Source: an uncultured Pelagibacteraceae bacterium (GTDB lineage: Bacteria; Pseudomonadota; Alphaproteobacteria; Pelagibacterales; Pelagibacteraceae). From it: a stretch of DNA of 64,000 bases. Made by a program: the position numbers and the translations under genes. Location: positions 17,764-81,763 of the forward strand of contig CABYLY010000004.1 of the NCBI GenBank assembly GCA_902519945.1, in the 5' to 3' direction. The notes below the pieces were generated by a model. The model was not told where the DNA came from, made no database searches, and was given only the letters and a program-made list of their open reading frames with translations. Below are positions 1 to 12,911 of this stretch, piece by piece; position 1 is the first letter of the stretch, and each line of letters opens with the position of its first letter.

Positions 1-2
1 CC

Positions 3-1718
3 GGGCATAATACTGGTGGCACAATTCATATAATTATAAACAACCAAATAGGTTTTACAACAAGCCCAAGATTTGCAAGATCCTCACCTTACCCTTCTGA
101 TGTTGCTAAAATGGTCGAGGCTCCAATTATTCATGTAAATGGTGATGATCCTGAGGCTGTAGTTTATGCTGCAAGGATCGCAACAGATTTTAGGTTAAAA
201 TTTAATAGAGATGTTGTTATTGACTTAATTTGTTATAGAAGATTTGGCCACAACGAAGGAGACGAACCTTCTTTCACGCAGCCGCTTATGTATAAAAAGA
301 TAAGATCTCACCCTTCAACAATTAAAGTTTATGGTGAAAAATTAGTCAATGAGGGCTCAATAACTAAAGATTATTTAAATAACAGTATTAAGGGATTTAA
401 GGATTTATTAGATGATCAGTTCAAAAATGCAAAAAATTATAAGCCAAAGATAGAGTGGTTTGAGGGAACCTGGTCTAGATATAAGCCAGAGCGAGGAAAA
501 GATAAGAGAGGAGTAACAGGATCTGATACTAAAAAGTTGAGAAATATTTCTGATAAAATAAATACAATACCATCAGAAATAAATATTCATAAAACTATTA
601 CGAAAGTTTTAGACAATCGAAAATTGATGGTATCTAAAGGCAAAGGAATAGATTGGTCTACAGCTGAAGCACTTGCTTTTGGATCATTGCTGGAAGAGGG
701 TTATCCTGTAAGACTTGTAGGCCAAGACTCAGGTAGAGGAACATTTAGTCAAAGACATTCTGTTCTAAGAAATCAAATTGATAACTCAAGATATGTCCCT
801 TTAAATAATATTTCAAATAAACAAAAAAATTTTGAAATAGTTGACAGTTTTTTGTCAGAACTAGCTGTTTTAGGATTTGAATATGGATATAGTTTAGTTG
901 AACCAAATACTCTTACTATCTGGGAAGCGCAATTTGGAGATTTTGCCAATGGTGCGCAAGTGGTCATCGATCAATTTATAGCTTCTGGAGAGAGAAAGTG
1001 GTCTAGAGCATCGGGTTTGGTCATGTTACTACCCCATGGGTATGAAGGTCAGGGACCTGAACACTCATCAGCAAGATTAGAGAGGTTTTTGCAGCTGTGT
1101 TCAAACGATAACATGCAAGTAATGAATTGTACAACACCTGCAAATTATTTTCATGCCCTGAGAAGACAAATGCATAGAGATTTTAGGAAACCTTTAATAA
1201 TTATGACGCCCAAATCTTTATTAAGACACAAACATTGTATTTCTGATTTGGATGATTTTAATAAAAAGAATTCTTTTCATAGAGTTTTATGGGATCACGC
1301 TATAGATCCAAAAACTAAAGGATTTATAAAATTAAAAAAAGCTAAAAAAATTGAAAAAGTGATTCTCTGTTCTGGTAAAGTTTACTTTGATTTACTTGAA
1401 GCAAGAGAAAAAATAAAAAAAAATGATGTTGTAATTTTTAGAATTGAACAACTTTACCCTTTTCCAGCAAAAGCACTTGCAACAGAGTTAAAACCTTATG
1501 CGAAAAATGCAAAATTTTATTGGTGCCAAGAAGAACCAAAAAATATGGGTGCTTGGTTTTCAGTCAGAGATTATATCCAATGGACATTAGATAATATAAA
1601 GGCTAAGAATAATAAGATTTCTTATATTGGAAGAAGTCCAGACGCATCACCTGCTACAGGATATGCTAAAAGACATATTGCACAACAACAAGAAATTATA
1701 AAGAAAGTTTTTGAGTAA
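3..1718 (+). CDS. sucA: 2-oxoglutarate dehydrogenase E1 component, C-terminal part (5' truncated by window edge)
   Basis: The frame is open from base 3, before the first ATG, and already matches the E1 core (GHNTGGTIHIIINNQIGFTT), so the gene begins upstream of the window. About 571 residues are visible, roughly the C-terminal 60 percent of a normal E1. Recognisable blocks are VNGDDPEAV, FGHNEGDEPSFTQPLMY, GQDSGRGTFSQRH, EAQFGDFANGAQVVIDQFI and LPHGYEGQGPEHSSARLERF. These belong to the ThDP-dependent enzyme that decarboxylates 2-oxoglutarate and passes the succinyl group to the lipoyl arm of SucB in the TCA cycle. Followed immediately by sucB and lpdA in the usual complex operon. Confidence 0.97.
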   Translation, partial: GHNTGGTIHIIINNQIGFTTSPRFARSSPYPSDVAKMVEAPIIHVNGDDPEAVVYAARIATDFRLKFNRDVVIDLICYRRFGHNEGDEPSFTQPLMYKKIRSHPSTIKVYGEKLVNEGSITKDYLNNSIKGFKDLLDDQFKNAKNYKPKIEWFEGTWSRYKPERGKDKRGVTGSDTKKLRNISDKINTIPSEINIHKTITKVLDNRKLMVSKGKGIDWSTAEALAFGSLLEEGYPVRLVGQDSGRGTFSQRHSVLRNQIDNSRYVPLNNISNKQKNFEIVDSFLSELAVLGFEYGYSLVEPNTLTIWEAQFGDFANGAQVVIDQFIASGERKWSRASGLVMLLPHGYEGQGPEHSSARLERFLQLCSNDNMQVMNCTTPANYFHALRRQMHRDFRKPLIIMTPKSLLRHKHCISDLDDFNKKNSFHRVLWDHAIDPKTKGFIKLKKAKKIEKVILCSGKVYFDLLEAREKIKKNDVVIFRIEQLYPFPAKALATELKPYAKNAKFYWCQEEPKNMGAWFSVRDYIQWTLDNIKAKNNKISYIGRSPDASPATGYAKRHIAQQQEIIKKVFE

Positions 1719-1724
1719 ATATTG

Positions 1725-3011
1725 ATGACTGAAAAAATATTAGTTCCAGTGCTTGGGGAAAGTATTACGGAAGCCACTGTTTCTAAATGGCTTAAAAATG
1801 AAGGTGATACCGTTGAGGCTGATGAGCCGATTGTCGAATTAGAAACAGATAAAGTAAATTTAGAGGTTCCATCACCAGTGTCAGGTACTCTCACAAAAAT
1901 TAATTCTAAGAGTGGATCAGTAGTGGAAGTGGGGGCTGATTTAGGATCTGTTTCTGAAAGTGAGACAGCGTCTGAAAAAACTGTAGAGATAAAAAAAATT
2001 AAACCAACAACTAAAATTGAAAAAGATAATGAAGTAAATACGAATGATAAAGATGAAGATATTGAGGTTTTTGATGAAATTATTGAAGAAGAAAAGCCAT
2101 TAGTTCTAACTCAAGAGGTTAAAGATAAACCTGCTGAAATTAAGACAAAAATTGATCAAACATTATCTCCAGCAGTAAGAAAAATTGTAACTGAAAATAA
2201 AATTGATATTAGCTCAGTTAAAGGATCTGGAAAAGATGGAAGAGTATTAAAAGGTGATTTAATTAACTTAATGGGAGTAAGCCCACCTCCTTCTGAAAGA
2301 AAAATTAAATATGGTCAAGAAGAAAGAATTAAAATGACTAGATTAAGACAAACCATTGCAAAAAGATTAAAACAAGCACAAGATAATGCAGCGCTACTCA
2401 CAACTTTTAATGAAGTTGATATGTCCAATGTTATTGAAATGAGAAAAGAAAACCAAGATGATTTTCAAAATCGTTATGGAATTAAATTAGGTTTTATGTC
2501 TTTTTTTGTAAAAGCATCCATAGTAGCATTAAAAAACTTTCCAGCAATTAATGCTGAAATTGAAAACGATACAATTGTTTATAAAAACTATTATAATATA
2601 AGTTTTGCAGTTGGTACTGAAAAAGGGTTAGTCGTGCCTGTACTAAAAAATGCTGATGAATTATCATTTGCAGATATTGAAAAAAATATTAAAGACATTT
2701 CAGATAAAGCAAAAAATGGAAAGCTTACAATTGAAGATCTTCAAGGAGGAACTTTTACTATAAGTAATGGTGGTGTGTACGGTTCAATGCTTTCAACTCC
2801 TATTCTTAATTTACCACAATCAGGTGTTCTAGGAATGCACAACATAGTTGATAGGCCAGTTGTAGTTGATGGGGAGATTAAGGTCAGACCTGTTATGTAT
2901 TTGGCTTTATCTTATGACCATAGAATCGTTGATGGCAAAGAATCTGTATCTTTTTTGAAAATGATTAAAGAAAATTTAGAGGAACCAAGAAGACTATTTT
3001 TAGATATTTAA
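1725..3011 (+). CDS. sucB: Dihydrolipoyllysine succinyltransferase, E2 of 2-oxoglutarate dehydrogenase
   Basis: 428 residues from the ATG at 1725; a TTG lies just before it at 1722, but the ATG gives the canonical [13 protein letters not shown] start. One N-terminal lipoyl domain carries the lipoylated Lys at about residue 43 ([12 protein letters not shown]). An acidic Glu/Asp/Lys-rich linker follows, then a peripheral-subunit-binding domain ([15 protein letters not shown], about residues 145-185), then the catalytic acyltransferase domain ending with the HxxxDG motif (DHRIVDG, His399/Asp403). It transfers succinyl from the E1-generated intermediate to CoA. It begins 6 nt after sucA and abuts lpdA, so all three are probably co-transcribed. 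Confidence 0.97.
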   Translation: MTEKILVPVLGESITEATVSKWLKNEGDTVEADEPIVELETDKVNLEVPSPVSGTLTKINSKSGSVVEVGADLGSVSESETASEKTVEIKKIKPTTKIEKDNEVNTNDKDEDIEVFDEIIEEEKPLVLTQEVKDKPAEIKTKIDQTLSPAVRKIVTENKIDISSVKGSGKDGRVLKGDLINLMGVSPPPSERKIKYGQEERIKMTRLRQTIAKRLKQAQDNAALLTTFNEVDMSNVIEMRKENQDDFQNRYGIKLGFMSFFVKASIVALKNFPAINAEIENDTIVYKNYYNISFAVGTEKGLVVPVLKNADELSFADIEKNIKDISDKAKNGKLTIEDLQGGTFTISNGGVYGSMLSTPILNLPQSGVLGMHNIVDRPVVVDGEIKVRPVMYLALSYDHRIVDGKESVSFLKMIKENLEEPRRLFLDI

Positions 3012-4412
3012 ATGACAGACAAATTTCAAGTAGTGGTAATTGGTGGTGGACCTGGAGGCTATGTTTGTGCAATTAGACTGGCGCAATTAGGTCTTAAAAC
3101 TGCATGCATAGAGTCTAGAGGTTCATTAGGTGGTACTTGTTTAAATGTTGGATGTATACCCTCTAAGAGTTTGTTAAACTTATCAGAGGAGTTTCATAAC
3201 GCACAAAACCTATCAAATAAAGGAATTGAAATAGGTGAAGTAAAGTTAAATTTACCTAAAATGATGAAAAATAAAGATAAAGCAGTCACGATTTTAACTA
3301 AAGGCGTGGAATTTCTTTTAAAAAAAAATAAAGTTACTTATTTTAAAGGCATTGGTAGTTTTAAATCTAAAAATGATATCTTAATCAAGGATCACGAGAA
3401 TAAAGAAAAAGTAATTCAAACAGAAAATACAGTAATTGCAACTGGATCAGTTTCAGTATCTCTACCAGGTGTCGAAATAGATGAAAAGATAATTGTTTCT
3501 TCAACAGGGGCATTAAAATTAGAAAAAGTGCCAAAAAAATTAGTTGTTGTTGGTGGAGGATATATAGGATTAGAGATGGGCTCTGTTTGGTCTAGACTTG
3601 GGTCAGAAGTTCACGTGATTGAGTATTTAGATCATATTACTCCTGGTATGGATAAAGAAATTTCAAATGAGTTTATGAAAATTTTAAAAAAGCAGGGAAT
3701 AAATTTTCATATGCAGCACAAAGTTGAAAAGATTAAGAAGAATAACAATAATGCAGTAGTCTCGACTATAAGTAGCGAAGGTACTAAAAAAGATTTTGAA
3801 TGTGACGTTGTACTAATCTCTGTTGGAAGAAAACCAAATACTGAGGGACTCAATCTTCAAAAAATTGGTGTAGAGTTAGATGAAAAAAAGAGGATAAAAA
3901 CAGATAAAAATTTTAAAACTAATCAAGATAATATTTATGCTATTGGAGATGTAATTAGTGGACCAATGTTAGCCCATAAAGCTGAGGATGAGGGGATAGC
4001 AGCTGCAGAAAATATAGCAGGTCAATCAGGTCATGTTAATTATGATACTATCCCAGGGGTTATTTATACTAGTCCAGAAGTTGCATCTATTGGAAAAACA
4101 GAGGAACAATTAAAAGAATTAAATGTAAAATATAAAATAGGAAAATTTTCTTTTATGGCAAATTCAAGAGCTAAGGCTATTGACGACACAGATGGTTTTG
4201 TAAAAATTCTTGCAGATGAAAAAACTGATAAGGTATTAGGAGCACACCTAATTGGTCCTCACGCAGGTGAATTGATAGGAGAAATTGGGATTGCAATGGA
4301 GTTTGGTGGAAGTTCTGAGGATATTGCAAGAACTTGTCATGCTCACCCTACCTTTTCAGAAGCAGTCAAAGAAGCAGCATTATCTGTTGATAAAAGGGCA
4401 ATTCACTCTTAA
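3012..4412 (+). CDS. lpdA: Dihydrolipoyl dehydrogenase (E3)
   Basis: 466 residues, the normal length for the family. N-terminal FAD-binding GGGPGG motif; redox disulfide Cys43/Cys48 in GGTCLNVGCIPSK; NAD-binding GGGYIGLEMG in the middle; and the C-terminal catalytic HPTFSE (His445, Glu450). It reoxidises the dihydrolipoyl arm of the E2 subunit and makes NADH. Its start codon follows the sucB stop directly. As in other small genomes, this E3 may also serve other 2-oxoacid dehydrogenase or glycine cleavage complexes; that is inference, because those genes are not in the window. Confidence 0.97.
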   Translation: MTDKFQVVVIGGGPGGYVCAIRLAQLGLKTACIESRGSLGGTCLNVGCIPSKSLLNLSEEFHNAQNLSNKGIEIGEVKLNLPKMMKNKDKAVTILTKGVEFLLKKNKVTYFKGIGSFKSKNDILIKDHENKEKVIQTENTVIATGSVSVSLPGVEIDEKIIVSSTGALKLEKVPKKLVVVGGGYIGLEMGSVWSRLGSEVHVIEYLDHITPGMDKEISNEFMKILKKQGINFHMQHKVEKIKKNNNNAVVSTISSEGTKKDFECDVVLISVGRKPNTEGLNLQKIGVELDEKKRIKTDKNFKTNQDNIYAIGDVISGPMLAHKAEDEGIAAAENIAGQSGHVNYDTIPGVIYTSPEVASIGKTEEQLKELNVKYKIGKFSFMANSRAKAIDDTDGFVKILADEKTDKVLGAHLIGPHAGELIGEIGIAMEFGGSSEDIARTCHAHPTFSEAVKEAALSVDKRAIHS

Positions 4413-4453
4413 TTATATTTTAGAAATTTAAAGTATATTCTAATATTTTACTA

Positions 4454-6409
4454 ATGAAGTTTCCGATTCTTTTACCTAATATATTTAATTATCCCTTCAC
4501 ATATGAGAGTGACTTTCAACTGAAAATTGGTGATTTTGTTGAAGTTCCTTTTGGTAAATCAAAATCAATTGGCGTAGTTTGGAATGAGTTTGAGAAAAGT
4601 AATAATAAACATTTTAAAACGAAAAAGATAATCAAGAAATTAGACATTCCTACTTTAAAAAAAAATATAATTGAATTTTTAAATTGGTTTTCTGATTATA
4701 ATATAGTTCCAAAAGGAATGGCCCTTAAGTTAGTTTTATTAGGGGGTAAGCCAGTAAAAATTTTTGAAAAGAAATTTTACCAAAATTTCCATTCTAAGAT
4801 AAAAAAAAATTCTATTAAATTTACCTCAGAACAAAAAGAGGCTTTAAATCAAATGAATTTATCTAATAAAAAATTTAAAGTGCATGTTTTGCAGGGTATA
4901 ACTGGATCAGGTAAGACAATAGTTTATTTTGAGGTCTTAAAAAAAATTTTAAAAGAGGGATACCAAGGTTTAATTTTACTTCCAGAAATTGGTTTGACGG
5001 GTCAGTTTGAAAAAAAATTTATTGAGTTTTTTGGATTTAAGCCAGCAATTTGGCATTCTGGAATTACAAAAAAGAATAAAGAAATTATTTGGAGTGGTGT
5101 TATTAATGAGAAAATCAAAATTGTAATTGGTGCAAGATCATCGTTATTTCTACCATTCAAAAATTTAGGTTTGATAATAGTTGATGAGGAGCATGACCAA
5201 TCCTATAAACAAGATGAGGGAATTATTTATAATGCAAGAGATATGGCGATATCTAGAGCTTCGTTTGAAAATATTCCAATTAATTTGATAACCTCAGTAC
5301 CATCAGTCGAGACCTACACAAATATAAAAAAAAATAAATATAATCTCTCAAAGTTAGAAAAAAGATATCAAAATGCCTCTTTACCAAATTATGAAATTAT
5401 TAACATGAATAATGTTAAATTAGAAAAACAATCTTGGATTTCAAAGGAGATAATTAATAAGGTAAGTTTCCATTTAGAAAAGAAACATCAGGTCTTATTT
5501 TTTTTAAACAGAAGAGGTTTTTCACCAAACGTTTTCTGTAAAAAATGCTTGAGTGTATTTTCCTGTCCCCATTGTTCTATAAATCTTGTTTATCATAAAA
5601 ATAAAGATAACCTACTTTGTCATTACTGTGGTTTCAAAACTTCTCTTAAAAGAAGTTGTGCTCAAGAAGGGAGCTGTAATTTTATATTTAGTGGACCTGG
5701 TGTTGAGAGGATTTCAGATGAAGTCAAAAAAAATTTCCCATCTAAAAAGATTGAAATTTTTTCGAGTGATACGATGAATAAAAAAAGCTCTAAATTTAAA
5801 TTGGAAAAAATAATAAATAATGAAGTTGATATATTAGTTGGAACTCAATTAATTTCTAAAGGATTTCACTTTCCTAATTTAAATTGTATTGTAGTAATTG
5901 ATATTGATTTATCATCTCATGGACATGATTTGAGAGGTGCAGAAAAAAATCTGCAGTTATATCACCAACTTTCTGGAAGAGCAGGGCGAACTGGTGAACC
6001 TTCAACAGTTTATTTTCAAACTTACAATACAAATGAAAAAATGATTTTAGATATAACAAATAAAAATCCAGATATTTTTTTAGATAAAGAGGTTGAAATC
6101 AGAAAAAAAAACAATCTACCTCCCTTTCAAAGGTTTATTTCATTAATTTTAACAGGTGAGAATGAAAACAAATTAGAGAAAGAAGCGATACGATTTAAAT
6201 TATTCTTAAAAAACAAGATCGATGGTAAAATCTTAGGTCCTGTAATTGCTCCAATTTTTAGATTAAAAAAAAAATATCGTATAAGACTTTTAATTAGAGG
6301 CTCTAAAACTTTAAAATTACAGAACTCGTTAGCCTCAATAATTCCAAAATTTAAATTTTTACCAGGAATAAAACTTTCAGTTGATGTTGATCCAATTAGC
6401 TTCAATTAA
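4454..6409 (+). CDS. priA: Primosomal replication restart helicase PriA
   Basis: 651 residues, shorter than the roughly 730 of E. coli PriA, with the loss mainly in the N-terminal DNA-binding part. Superfamily 2 helicase motifs are present: Walker A GITGSGKT at 148-155, DEEHD, and the GRAGRTG motif VI. The zinc-binding insert keeps its paired cysteines (CKKC, CPHC, CHYC and a final C-x5-C), needed for primosome assembly. It reloads the replicative helicase at stalled forks. It sits 41 nt after lpdA and upstream of atpH, a gene order common in alphaproteobacteria. The ATG at 4454 gives a typical N terminus. Confidence 0.95.
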   Translation: MKFPILLPNIFNYPFTYESDFQLKIGDFVEVPFGKSKSIGVVWNEFEKSNNKHFKTKKIIKKLDIPTLKKNIIEFLNWFSDYNIVPKGMALKLVLLGGKPVKIFEKKFYQNFHSKIKKNSIKFTSEQKEALNQMNLSNKKFKVHVLQGITGSGKTIVYFEVLKKILKEGYQGLILLPEIGLTGQFEKKFIEFFGFKPAIWHSGITKKNKEIIWSGVINEKIKIVIGARSSLFLPFKNLGLIIVDEEHDQSYKQDEGIIYNARDMAISRASFENIPINLITSVPSVETYTNIKKNKYNLSKLEKRYQNASLPNYEIINMNNVKLEKQSWISKEIINKVSFHLEKKHQVLFFLNRRGFSPNVFCKKCLSVFSCPHCSINLVYHKNKDNLLCHYCGFKTSLKRSCAQEGSCNFIFSGPGVERISDEVKKNFPSKKIEIFSSDTMNKKSSKFKLEKIINNEVDILVGTQLISKGFHFPNLNCIVVIDIDLSSHGHDLRGAEKNLQLYHQLSGRAGRTGEPSTVYFQTYNTNEKMILDITNKNPDIFLDKEVEIRKKNNLPPFQRFISLILTGENENKLEKEAIRFKLFLKNKIDGKILGPVIAPIFRLKKKYRIRLLIRGSKTLKLQNSLASIIPKFKFLPGIKLSVDVDPISFN

Positions 6410-6429
6410 AGCCCAAAAAAAAACTGTTT

Positions 6430-6459
6430 TTAGCCAATGAGTTACTTGAAGACTATAAT
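6430..6459 (+). promoter_or_regulatory. Candidate sigma70-type promoter for the atpHAGDC operon
   Basis: In the 107-bp gap between priA and atpH there is a perfect TATAAT at 6454-6459. A weak -35 hexamer TTAGCC lies at 6430-6435 (three of six consensus bases) with 18-bp spacing. This is the only good -10 match seen in the gap. In such AT-rich DNA a chance match is possible. Confidence 0.35.
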
Positions 6460-6516
6460 GGCATATGCTAATTAAATCCTGATTTTAAAAAATTCATTTA
6501 CATTTAGAGGTAAAAA

Positions 6517-7074
6517 TTGAGTAAAAATAAAGGATTTTCCGATACTACTGCTAACAGATATTCATTAGCTCTATATGAACTGGCTGAAGAAGCAAATGTG
6601 CTAATTAAGGTTGAGGAAAATTCTAATATTTTTTTAAAACTAATTGTAACAAACAATGATTTTATAAGCTTAATAAAAAATCCTACAATTACCCAAGAAG
6701 TTTTAAACAATATAATTAATAAAATACAAGAAAACTTTCAATTCGATGCTTTATTTAAAAACTTTTTAAATTTTCTAATTCTAAAAAGAAGATTTTTTTA
6801 TATTGAACAAATTCTTAAAAGCTTTAACGAAATTTGCTCAAAAAAAAGAGGTGAATTGAAAGCAGAAATTAATTCTGCAAAAAAACTATCACAAGATGAA
6901 GTTAATAAAATTTCAAGTGAATTATCTAATAGTTTTAAATCAAAAATTAAATTGAATTATAATCATGATGAAAGTTTGATTGGTGGACTGGTTGTTCAAG
7001 TTGGAAGTATAATGATTGACACATCCATTAAAAATAAATTACAACAAATTGAAAACGAAATGATAGAGGCATAA
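6517..7074 (+). CDS. atpH: ATP synthase F1 subunit delta
   Basis: 185 residues, typical of bacterial delta (OSCP). The start is TTG at 6517, preceded at 6 nt by AGAGG, the only plausible ribosome binding site, so a non-ATG start is supported. The N terminus ([14 protein letters not shown]) and C-terminal part ([23 protein letters not shown]) are the conserved delta signatures. It links the F1 head to the peripheral stalk. It is first gene of atpHAGDC, with the usual alphaproteobacterial separation from the F0 genes, which are not in this window. Its end (gaggcataatATG) supplies the atpA ribosome binding site. Confidence 0.95.
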   Translation: MSKNKGFSDTTANRYSLALYELAEEANVLIKVEENSNIFLKLIVTNNDFISLIKNPTITQEVLNNIINKIQENFQFDALFKNFLNFLILKRRFFYIEQILKSFNEICSKKRGELKAEINSAKKLSQDEVNKISSELSNSFKSKIKLNYNHDESLIGGLVVQVGSIMIDTSIKNKLQQIENEMIEA

Positions 7075-7075
7075 T

Positions 7076-8614
7076 ATGGAAATTAATCCTTCGGAAGTGA
7101 CAAAAATCTTAAAAGAACAAATAAAAAACTTTGGGGAGAAAGCTGAAATATCTGAGGTTGGACAAGTGCTTTCAGTTGGTGATGGTATTGCAAGAATTTA
7201 TGGTTTGGACAACGTACAAGCTGGAGAAATGGTCGAATTTTCAGATGGTTCAAAAGGCATGGCATTAAATCTTGAAAGCGAAAATGTTGGAGTTGTGATA
7301 TTTGGAGATGATAGAAATATAAAAGAAGGTGATGTTGTGAAACGGACAGGTAGTATTGTCGATACTCCTGTTGGCAAAGAACTATTGGGAAGAGTTGTTG
7401 ATGGCTTAGGAAATCCTATTGATGGAAAAGGTGCTTTAGATAAAGGTATAAAAAAAAGTAGAGTAGAGGTAAAAGCTCCAGGAATTATTCCAAGACAATC
7501 AGTGAGTGAACCAATGCAAACTGGCTTGAAATCAATTGATAGCCTTGTTCCAATAGGGAGAGGACAAAGAGAATTAATCATTGGAGATAGGCAAACAGGA
7601 AAAACAGCGGTTGCAATTGATGCGATTATAAATCAAAAAAAAATTAATGAAACTGGTGACGAAAAACAAAAACTTTATTGTATTTACGTAGCAGTTGGAC
7701 AAAAAAGATCAACAGTAAGACAAATTCAAAAAACTCTTGAGGAGGCTGGCGCAATGGAATACACAACTATTGTCGCTGCAACAGCATCAGACTCAGCGCC
7801 TTTACAATTTTTAGCACCATACACAGGATGTGCTATGGGTGAATATTTTAGAGATAATGGTATGCATGCACTGATAATTTATGACGATTTGTCAAAACAA
7901 GCTGTAGCTTACAGACAAATGTCTCTTATACTTAGAAGACCTCCTGGAAGAGAGGCATATCCTGGTGATGTATTTTATCTTCACAGTAGATTACTAGAAA
8001 GAGCGGCAAAATTAAGTGATGAACATGGTGGAGGTTCCCTCACAGCTCTTCCAATAATAGAAACTCAAGGTGGAGATGTTTCGGCATATATTCCAACCAA
8101 CGTGATTTCAATTACAGACGGACAAATTTTTTTAGAAACGGAACTATTTAATCAAGGAATTAGACCTGCAATTAATGTTGGATTATCAGTCTCAAGGGTC
8201 GGATCAGCAGCTCAAACTAAGGCAATGAAAAAGGTATCAGGTTCGATGAAACTTGAATTAGCACAATATAGAGAAATGGCTGCTTTTGCCCAATTTGGTT
8301 CTGATTTAGATGCTTCAACACAACAACTTTTAAACAGAGGTTCTAAATTAACTGAACTTCTAAAACAAAAACAATACACTCCAATGACTGTTGCAGAACA
8401 GGTGATATCGATATTTTGTGGAGTAAAAGGCTATTTAGATAATATTGATTTAAAGGATATTTCAGATTTTGAAAATAAAATAATTGATAGATGTAAATCT
8501 GAAAAACCTCAAATAATAGAGTCTATTTTAAGCTCAGGTAAACTAGAGGAACAAACTGAAAAAGACTTAATCGAAGTTATTACTAATTTAAAGGAAACAT
8601 TTAAATCTCAATAA
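7076..8614 (+). CDS. atpA: ATP synthase F1 subunit alpha
   Basis: 512 residues, the standard length. N-terminal beta-barrel followed by the nucleotide-binding domain with Walker A GDRQTGKT at about residue 170, and the conserved blocks [60 protein letters not shown] and [19 protein letters not shown] (partial strings only). It forms the non-catalytic nucleotide-binding part of the F1 hexamer with beta. The start ATG lies 1 nt after the atpH stop, implying translational coupling. Confidence 0.98.
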   Translation: MEINPSEVTKILKEQIKNFGEKAEISEVGQVLSVGDGIARIYGLDNVQAGEMVEFSDGSKGMALNLESENVGVVIFGDDRNIKEGDVVKRTGSIVDTPVGKELLGRVVDGLGNPIDGKGALDKGIKKSRVEVKAPGIIPRQSVSEPMQTGLKSIDSLVPIGRGQRELIIGDRQTGKTAVAIDAIINQKKINETGDEKQKLYCIYVAVGQKRSTVRQIQKTLEEAGAMEYTTIVAATASDSAPLQFLAPYTGCAMGEYFRDNGMHALIIYDDLSKQAVAYRQMSLILRRPPGREAYPGDVFYLHSRLLERAAKLSDEHGGGSLTALPIIETQGGDVSAYIPTNVISITDGQIFLETELFNQGIRPAINVGLSVSRVGSAAQTKAMKKVSGSMKLELAQYREMAAFAQFGSDLDASTQQLLNRGSKLTELLKQKQYTPMTVAEQVISIFCGVKGYLDNIDLKDISDFENKIIDRCKSEKPQIIESILSSGKLEEQTEKDLIEVITNLKETFKSQ

Positions 8615-8618
8615 AATT

Positions 8619-10914
<2,296 letters not shown>

Positions 10915-10915
<1 letters not shown>

Positions 10916-11307
10916 TGAGCGAAGAGTTTAAAATTGATATTGTAAATCCTGAAAAATATTTTTTAACCAAAGATGATGTGATTGAAGTTATAGTCCCTGC
11001 TTTTGAGGGTGAAATGGGAATTTTAAAAGATCATATCTCAATTATATCTTTTCTGAAACCAGGAATTATTACTGTACGTTCAAAGTCAAATGATGAGAAA
11101 TTTTATGTTGAAGATGGAATCGTAGAATTTAAAAACAATAATCTGTCAGTTTTGACTAGTAATATAATAAATATAAAAGATTTAGAAAAATCAAAACTAC
11201 AAGATCTAATTAAAATAGCTGAGGCTGAGGCAAATAAATCAGACATTAATGATCAAGTTAAATTTTTAGCAGATCAAAAGATAGACACTTTGAGGTCAAT
11301 TAATTAA
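10915..11307 (+). CDS. atpC: ATP synthase F1 subunit epsilon
   Basis: 130 residues. The N-terminal beta-sandwich is recognisable from the PEKYFLTKDDVIEVIVPAFEGEMGIL region, with FYVEDGIVEFKNNNLSVL following; the C-terminal helical part (SKLQDLIKIAEAEAN) is present. It is the rotor subunit that contacts the c-ring and can inhibit ATPase activity. It overlaps atpD by one base, and its 3' end overlaps the convergent rppH stop by 8 nt. A T-rich stretch after the stop may help end transcription, but no clear hairpin precedes it. Confidence 0.95.
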
Positions 11308-11776
11308 TAATTTTTTTTATTTTTTCTTGTAATTCTTTATAAACTTCTAGTTTAAAATCTACAACTACTTCAGTTATTCTGCTTATATCAATCCATTTCC
11401 ATTCCAGAAACTCTGGTTTTTTTGTATTGATGTTAATATCTTCATCTTTACCAATATACCGCATCAAAAACCATTTTTGTTTTTGGCCTTTATATTTTCC
11501 TTTCCAAATTATGCCCAACAAGTTGTCTGGTAGCTCATAACTCGTGGTTCCTTCAATCTCCTTGATTAATTTTACGTTTTTCACACTTGTTTCTTCCTCT
11601 AACTCCCTAAAAGCTGCACTTAAATAATCTTCTCCATCATCCACACCACCTTGAGGCATTTGCCAAAAATTTTTTGGATTATCTATTCTTTTTGCAACAA
11701 AAACTTTATTTTCTTTATTTAAAAGGACGATACCTACACCAGATCTAAGAGGTAATCTTTTAAATTTTTCCTCCAT
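11300..11776 (-). CDS. rppH: RNA pyrophosphohydrolase (Nudix)
   Basis: 158 residues, matching the RppH/NudH subfamily. The N terminus RSGVGIVLLNKENKVFVAKR and FWQMPQGGVDDGED lead into a complete Nudix box (Gly43, Glu49, RELEEE at 57-62). The motif Gly near its end is replaced by Ser64, tolerated elsewhere in Nudix proteins. It removes pyrophosphate from the 5' end of mRNA to start decay. It is one base downstream of ctpA on the same strand and convergent with atpC, overlapping it by 8 nt. Confidence 0.92.
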   Translation of the reverse strand: MEEKFKRLPLRSGVGIVLLNKENKVFVAKRIDNPKNFWQMPQGGVDDGEDYLSAAFRELEEETSVKNVKLIKEIEGTTSYELPDNLLGIIWKGKYKGQKQKWFLMRYIGKDEDININTKKPEFLEWKWIDISRITEVVVDFKLEVYKELQEKIKKIIN

Positions 11777-11777
11777 T

Positions 11778-12911
11778 TTAGCCGTTTAATAATTTTATTG
11801 CATAATTTAATTGATTGTCAGTTTCAGTTCTTATTCTGAAATTATCTGCTTCTTCCTCTATTTCAATATCGGGCGAAACACCCACTTCAGAAATAGATTT
11901 TCCAGATGGAAGATAGTATTTTGCAACTGTCAATCTAATTGCTCCTCTATTTTTAAGTGGAATAATTGATTGCACAGAACCTTTTCCATAACTGTTTTCT
12001 CCTAATAAAATAGCTCTTTTATGGTCTTTTAATGCTCCAGCAACAATTTCAGATGCCGATGCTGAGCCATAATTTATTAATACAATTAGTGTTTTACCTT
12101 TAGTCAAATCACCCTTTTTAGCAAACCATTTTCGATTTTCAGAATTTTTTCTGCTTTTGGTAGAAACTATCTCACCATTATCTAAAAAAAAGTCTGAAAT
12201 TTTAATTGCTTGCGAAAGCAAACCACCGGGATTATTTCTTAGATCTAAAATGTAAGCATTTACCTTTTTATTATTTTCTAATTCATTTATTTTTTTATTT
12301 ATCTGATTACTGCTATTTTCGTTGAATGAGGTAAGCCTGATATATCCAATATTATCTTTTAAAACGTCAACTTTTACAGATTGAATTTCAATTATTTCTC
12401 TAACTATGTTGAAAATAAGTGCTTTTTTTTCTCCTCTTCTTCTAACAGTTAATTCAATGCCAGATCCGACTGGTCCTCTCATTAAATCAACTGCCTCACT
12501 CAAAGTTTTTCCTTGAACCTGAATATCATTAATCTTTACAATGAAATCCCCAGCTTTAATACCAGCTTTAGATGCAGGCGTATCATCAATAGGTGAAATA
12601 ACCTTTACCACTCCAGACTCCATACTCACTTCAATGCCTAATCCTCCAAATTCTCCACTAGTTTCAGTTTGCATTTCATCAAATATTTCTGGTGACATGT
12701 ATGACGAATATGGATCCAGAGACTGAAGCAGACCATTTATTGCTGAATCCATACTTTCTGATTGATTTATCTCATCTACATACTCTTTATTAATTTTTTC
12801 AAGAACTTCTCCAAATAAATCAATTTTTTTATAAATTTCATTTTCAGACGAATTAACTATTTGAATTAAACTTATATAAAAAATAATAAATGTTGCTAAA
12901 ATTTTTTTCAT
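11778..12911 (-). CDS. ctpA: S41 family C-terminal processing peptidase
   Basis: 377 residues from the ATG at 12911. A longer frame to 12950 exists, but the shorter start gives a clean signal peptide (MKKILATFIIFYISLIQIVNSS) and couples to rsfS by a TAATG overlap. A PDZ domain (about 80-165, GGLGIEVSMESGVVKV, DTPASKAGIKAGD) precedes the protease core with the catalytic Ser in YGSASASEIVAGAL and Lys in GENSYGKGSVQ. It is a periplasmic Ser/Lys protease cutting C-terminal ends. In many alphaproteobacteria ctpA is separated from rsfS by other genes; see findings. Confidence 0.94.
   Translation of the reverse strand: MKKILATFIIFYISLIQIVNSSENEIYKKIDLFGEVLEKINKEYVDEINQSESMDSAINGLLQSLDPYSSYMSPEIFDEMQTETSGEFGGLGIEVSMESGVVKVISPIDDTPASKAGIKAGDFIVKINDIQVQGKTLSEAVDLMRGPVGSGIELTVRRRGEKKALIFNIVREIIEIQSVKVDVLKDNIGYIRLTSFNENSSNQINKKINELENNKKVNAYILDLRNNPGGLLSQAIKISDFFLDNGEIVSTKSRKNSENRKWFAKKGDLTKGKTLIVLINYGSASASEIVAGALKDHKRAILLGENSYGKGSVQSIIPLKNRGAIRLTVAKYYLPSGKSISEVGVSPDIEIEEEADNFRIRTETDNQLNYAIKLLNG

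Noticed and set aside
7083..7581. Antisense open frames inside atpA and many similar ones inside other long genes
   Set aside because: They lie opposite strongly conserved coding regions, have no family signatures and no ribosome binding sites.
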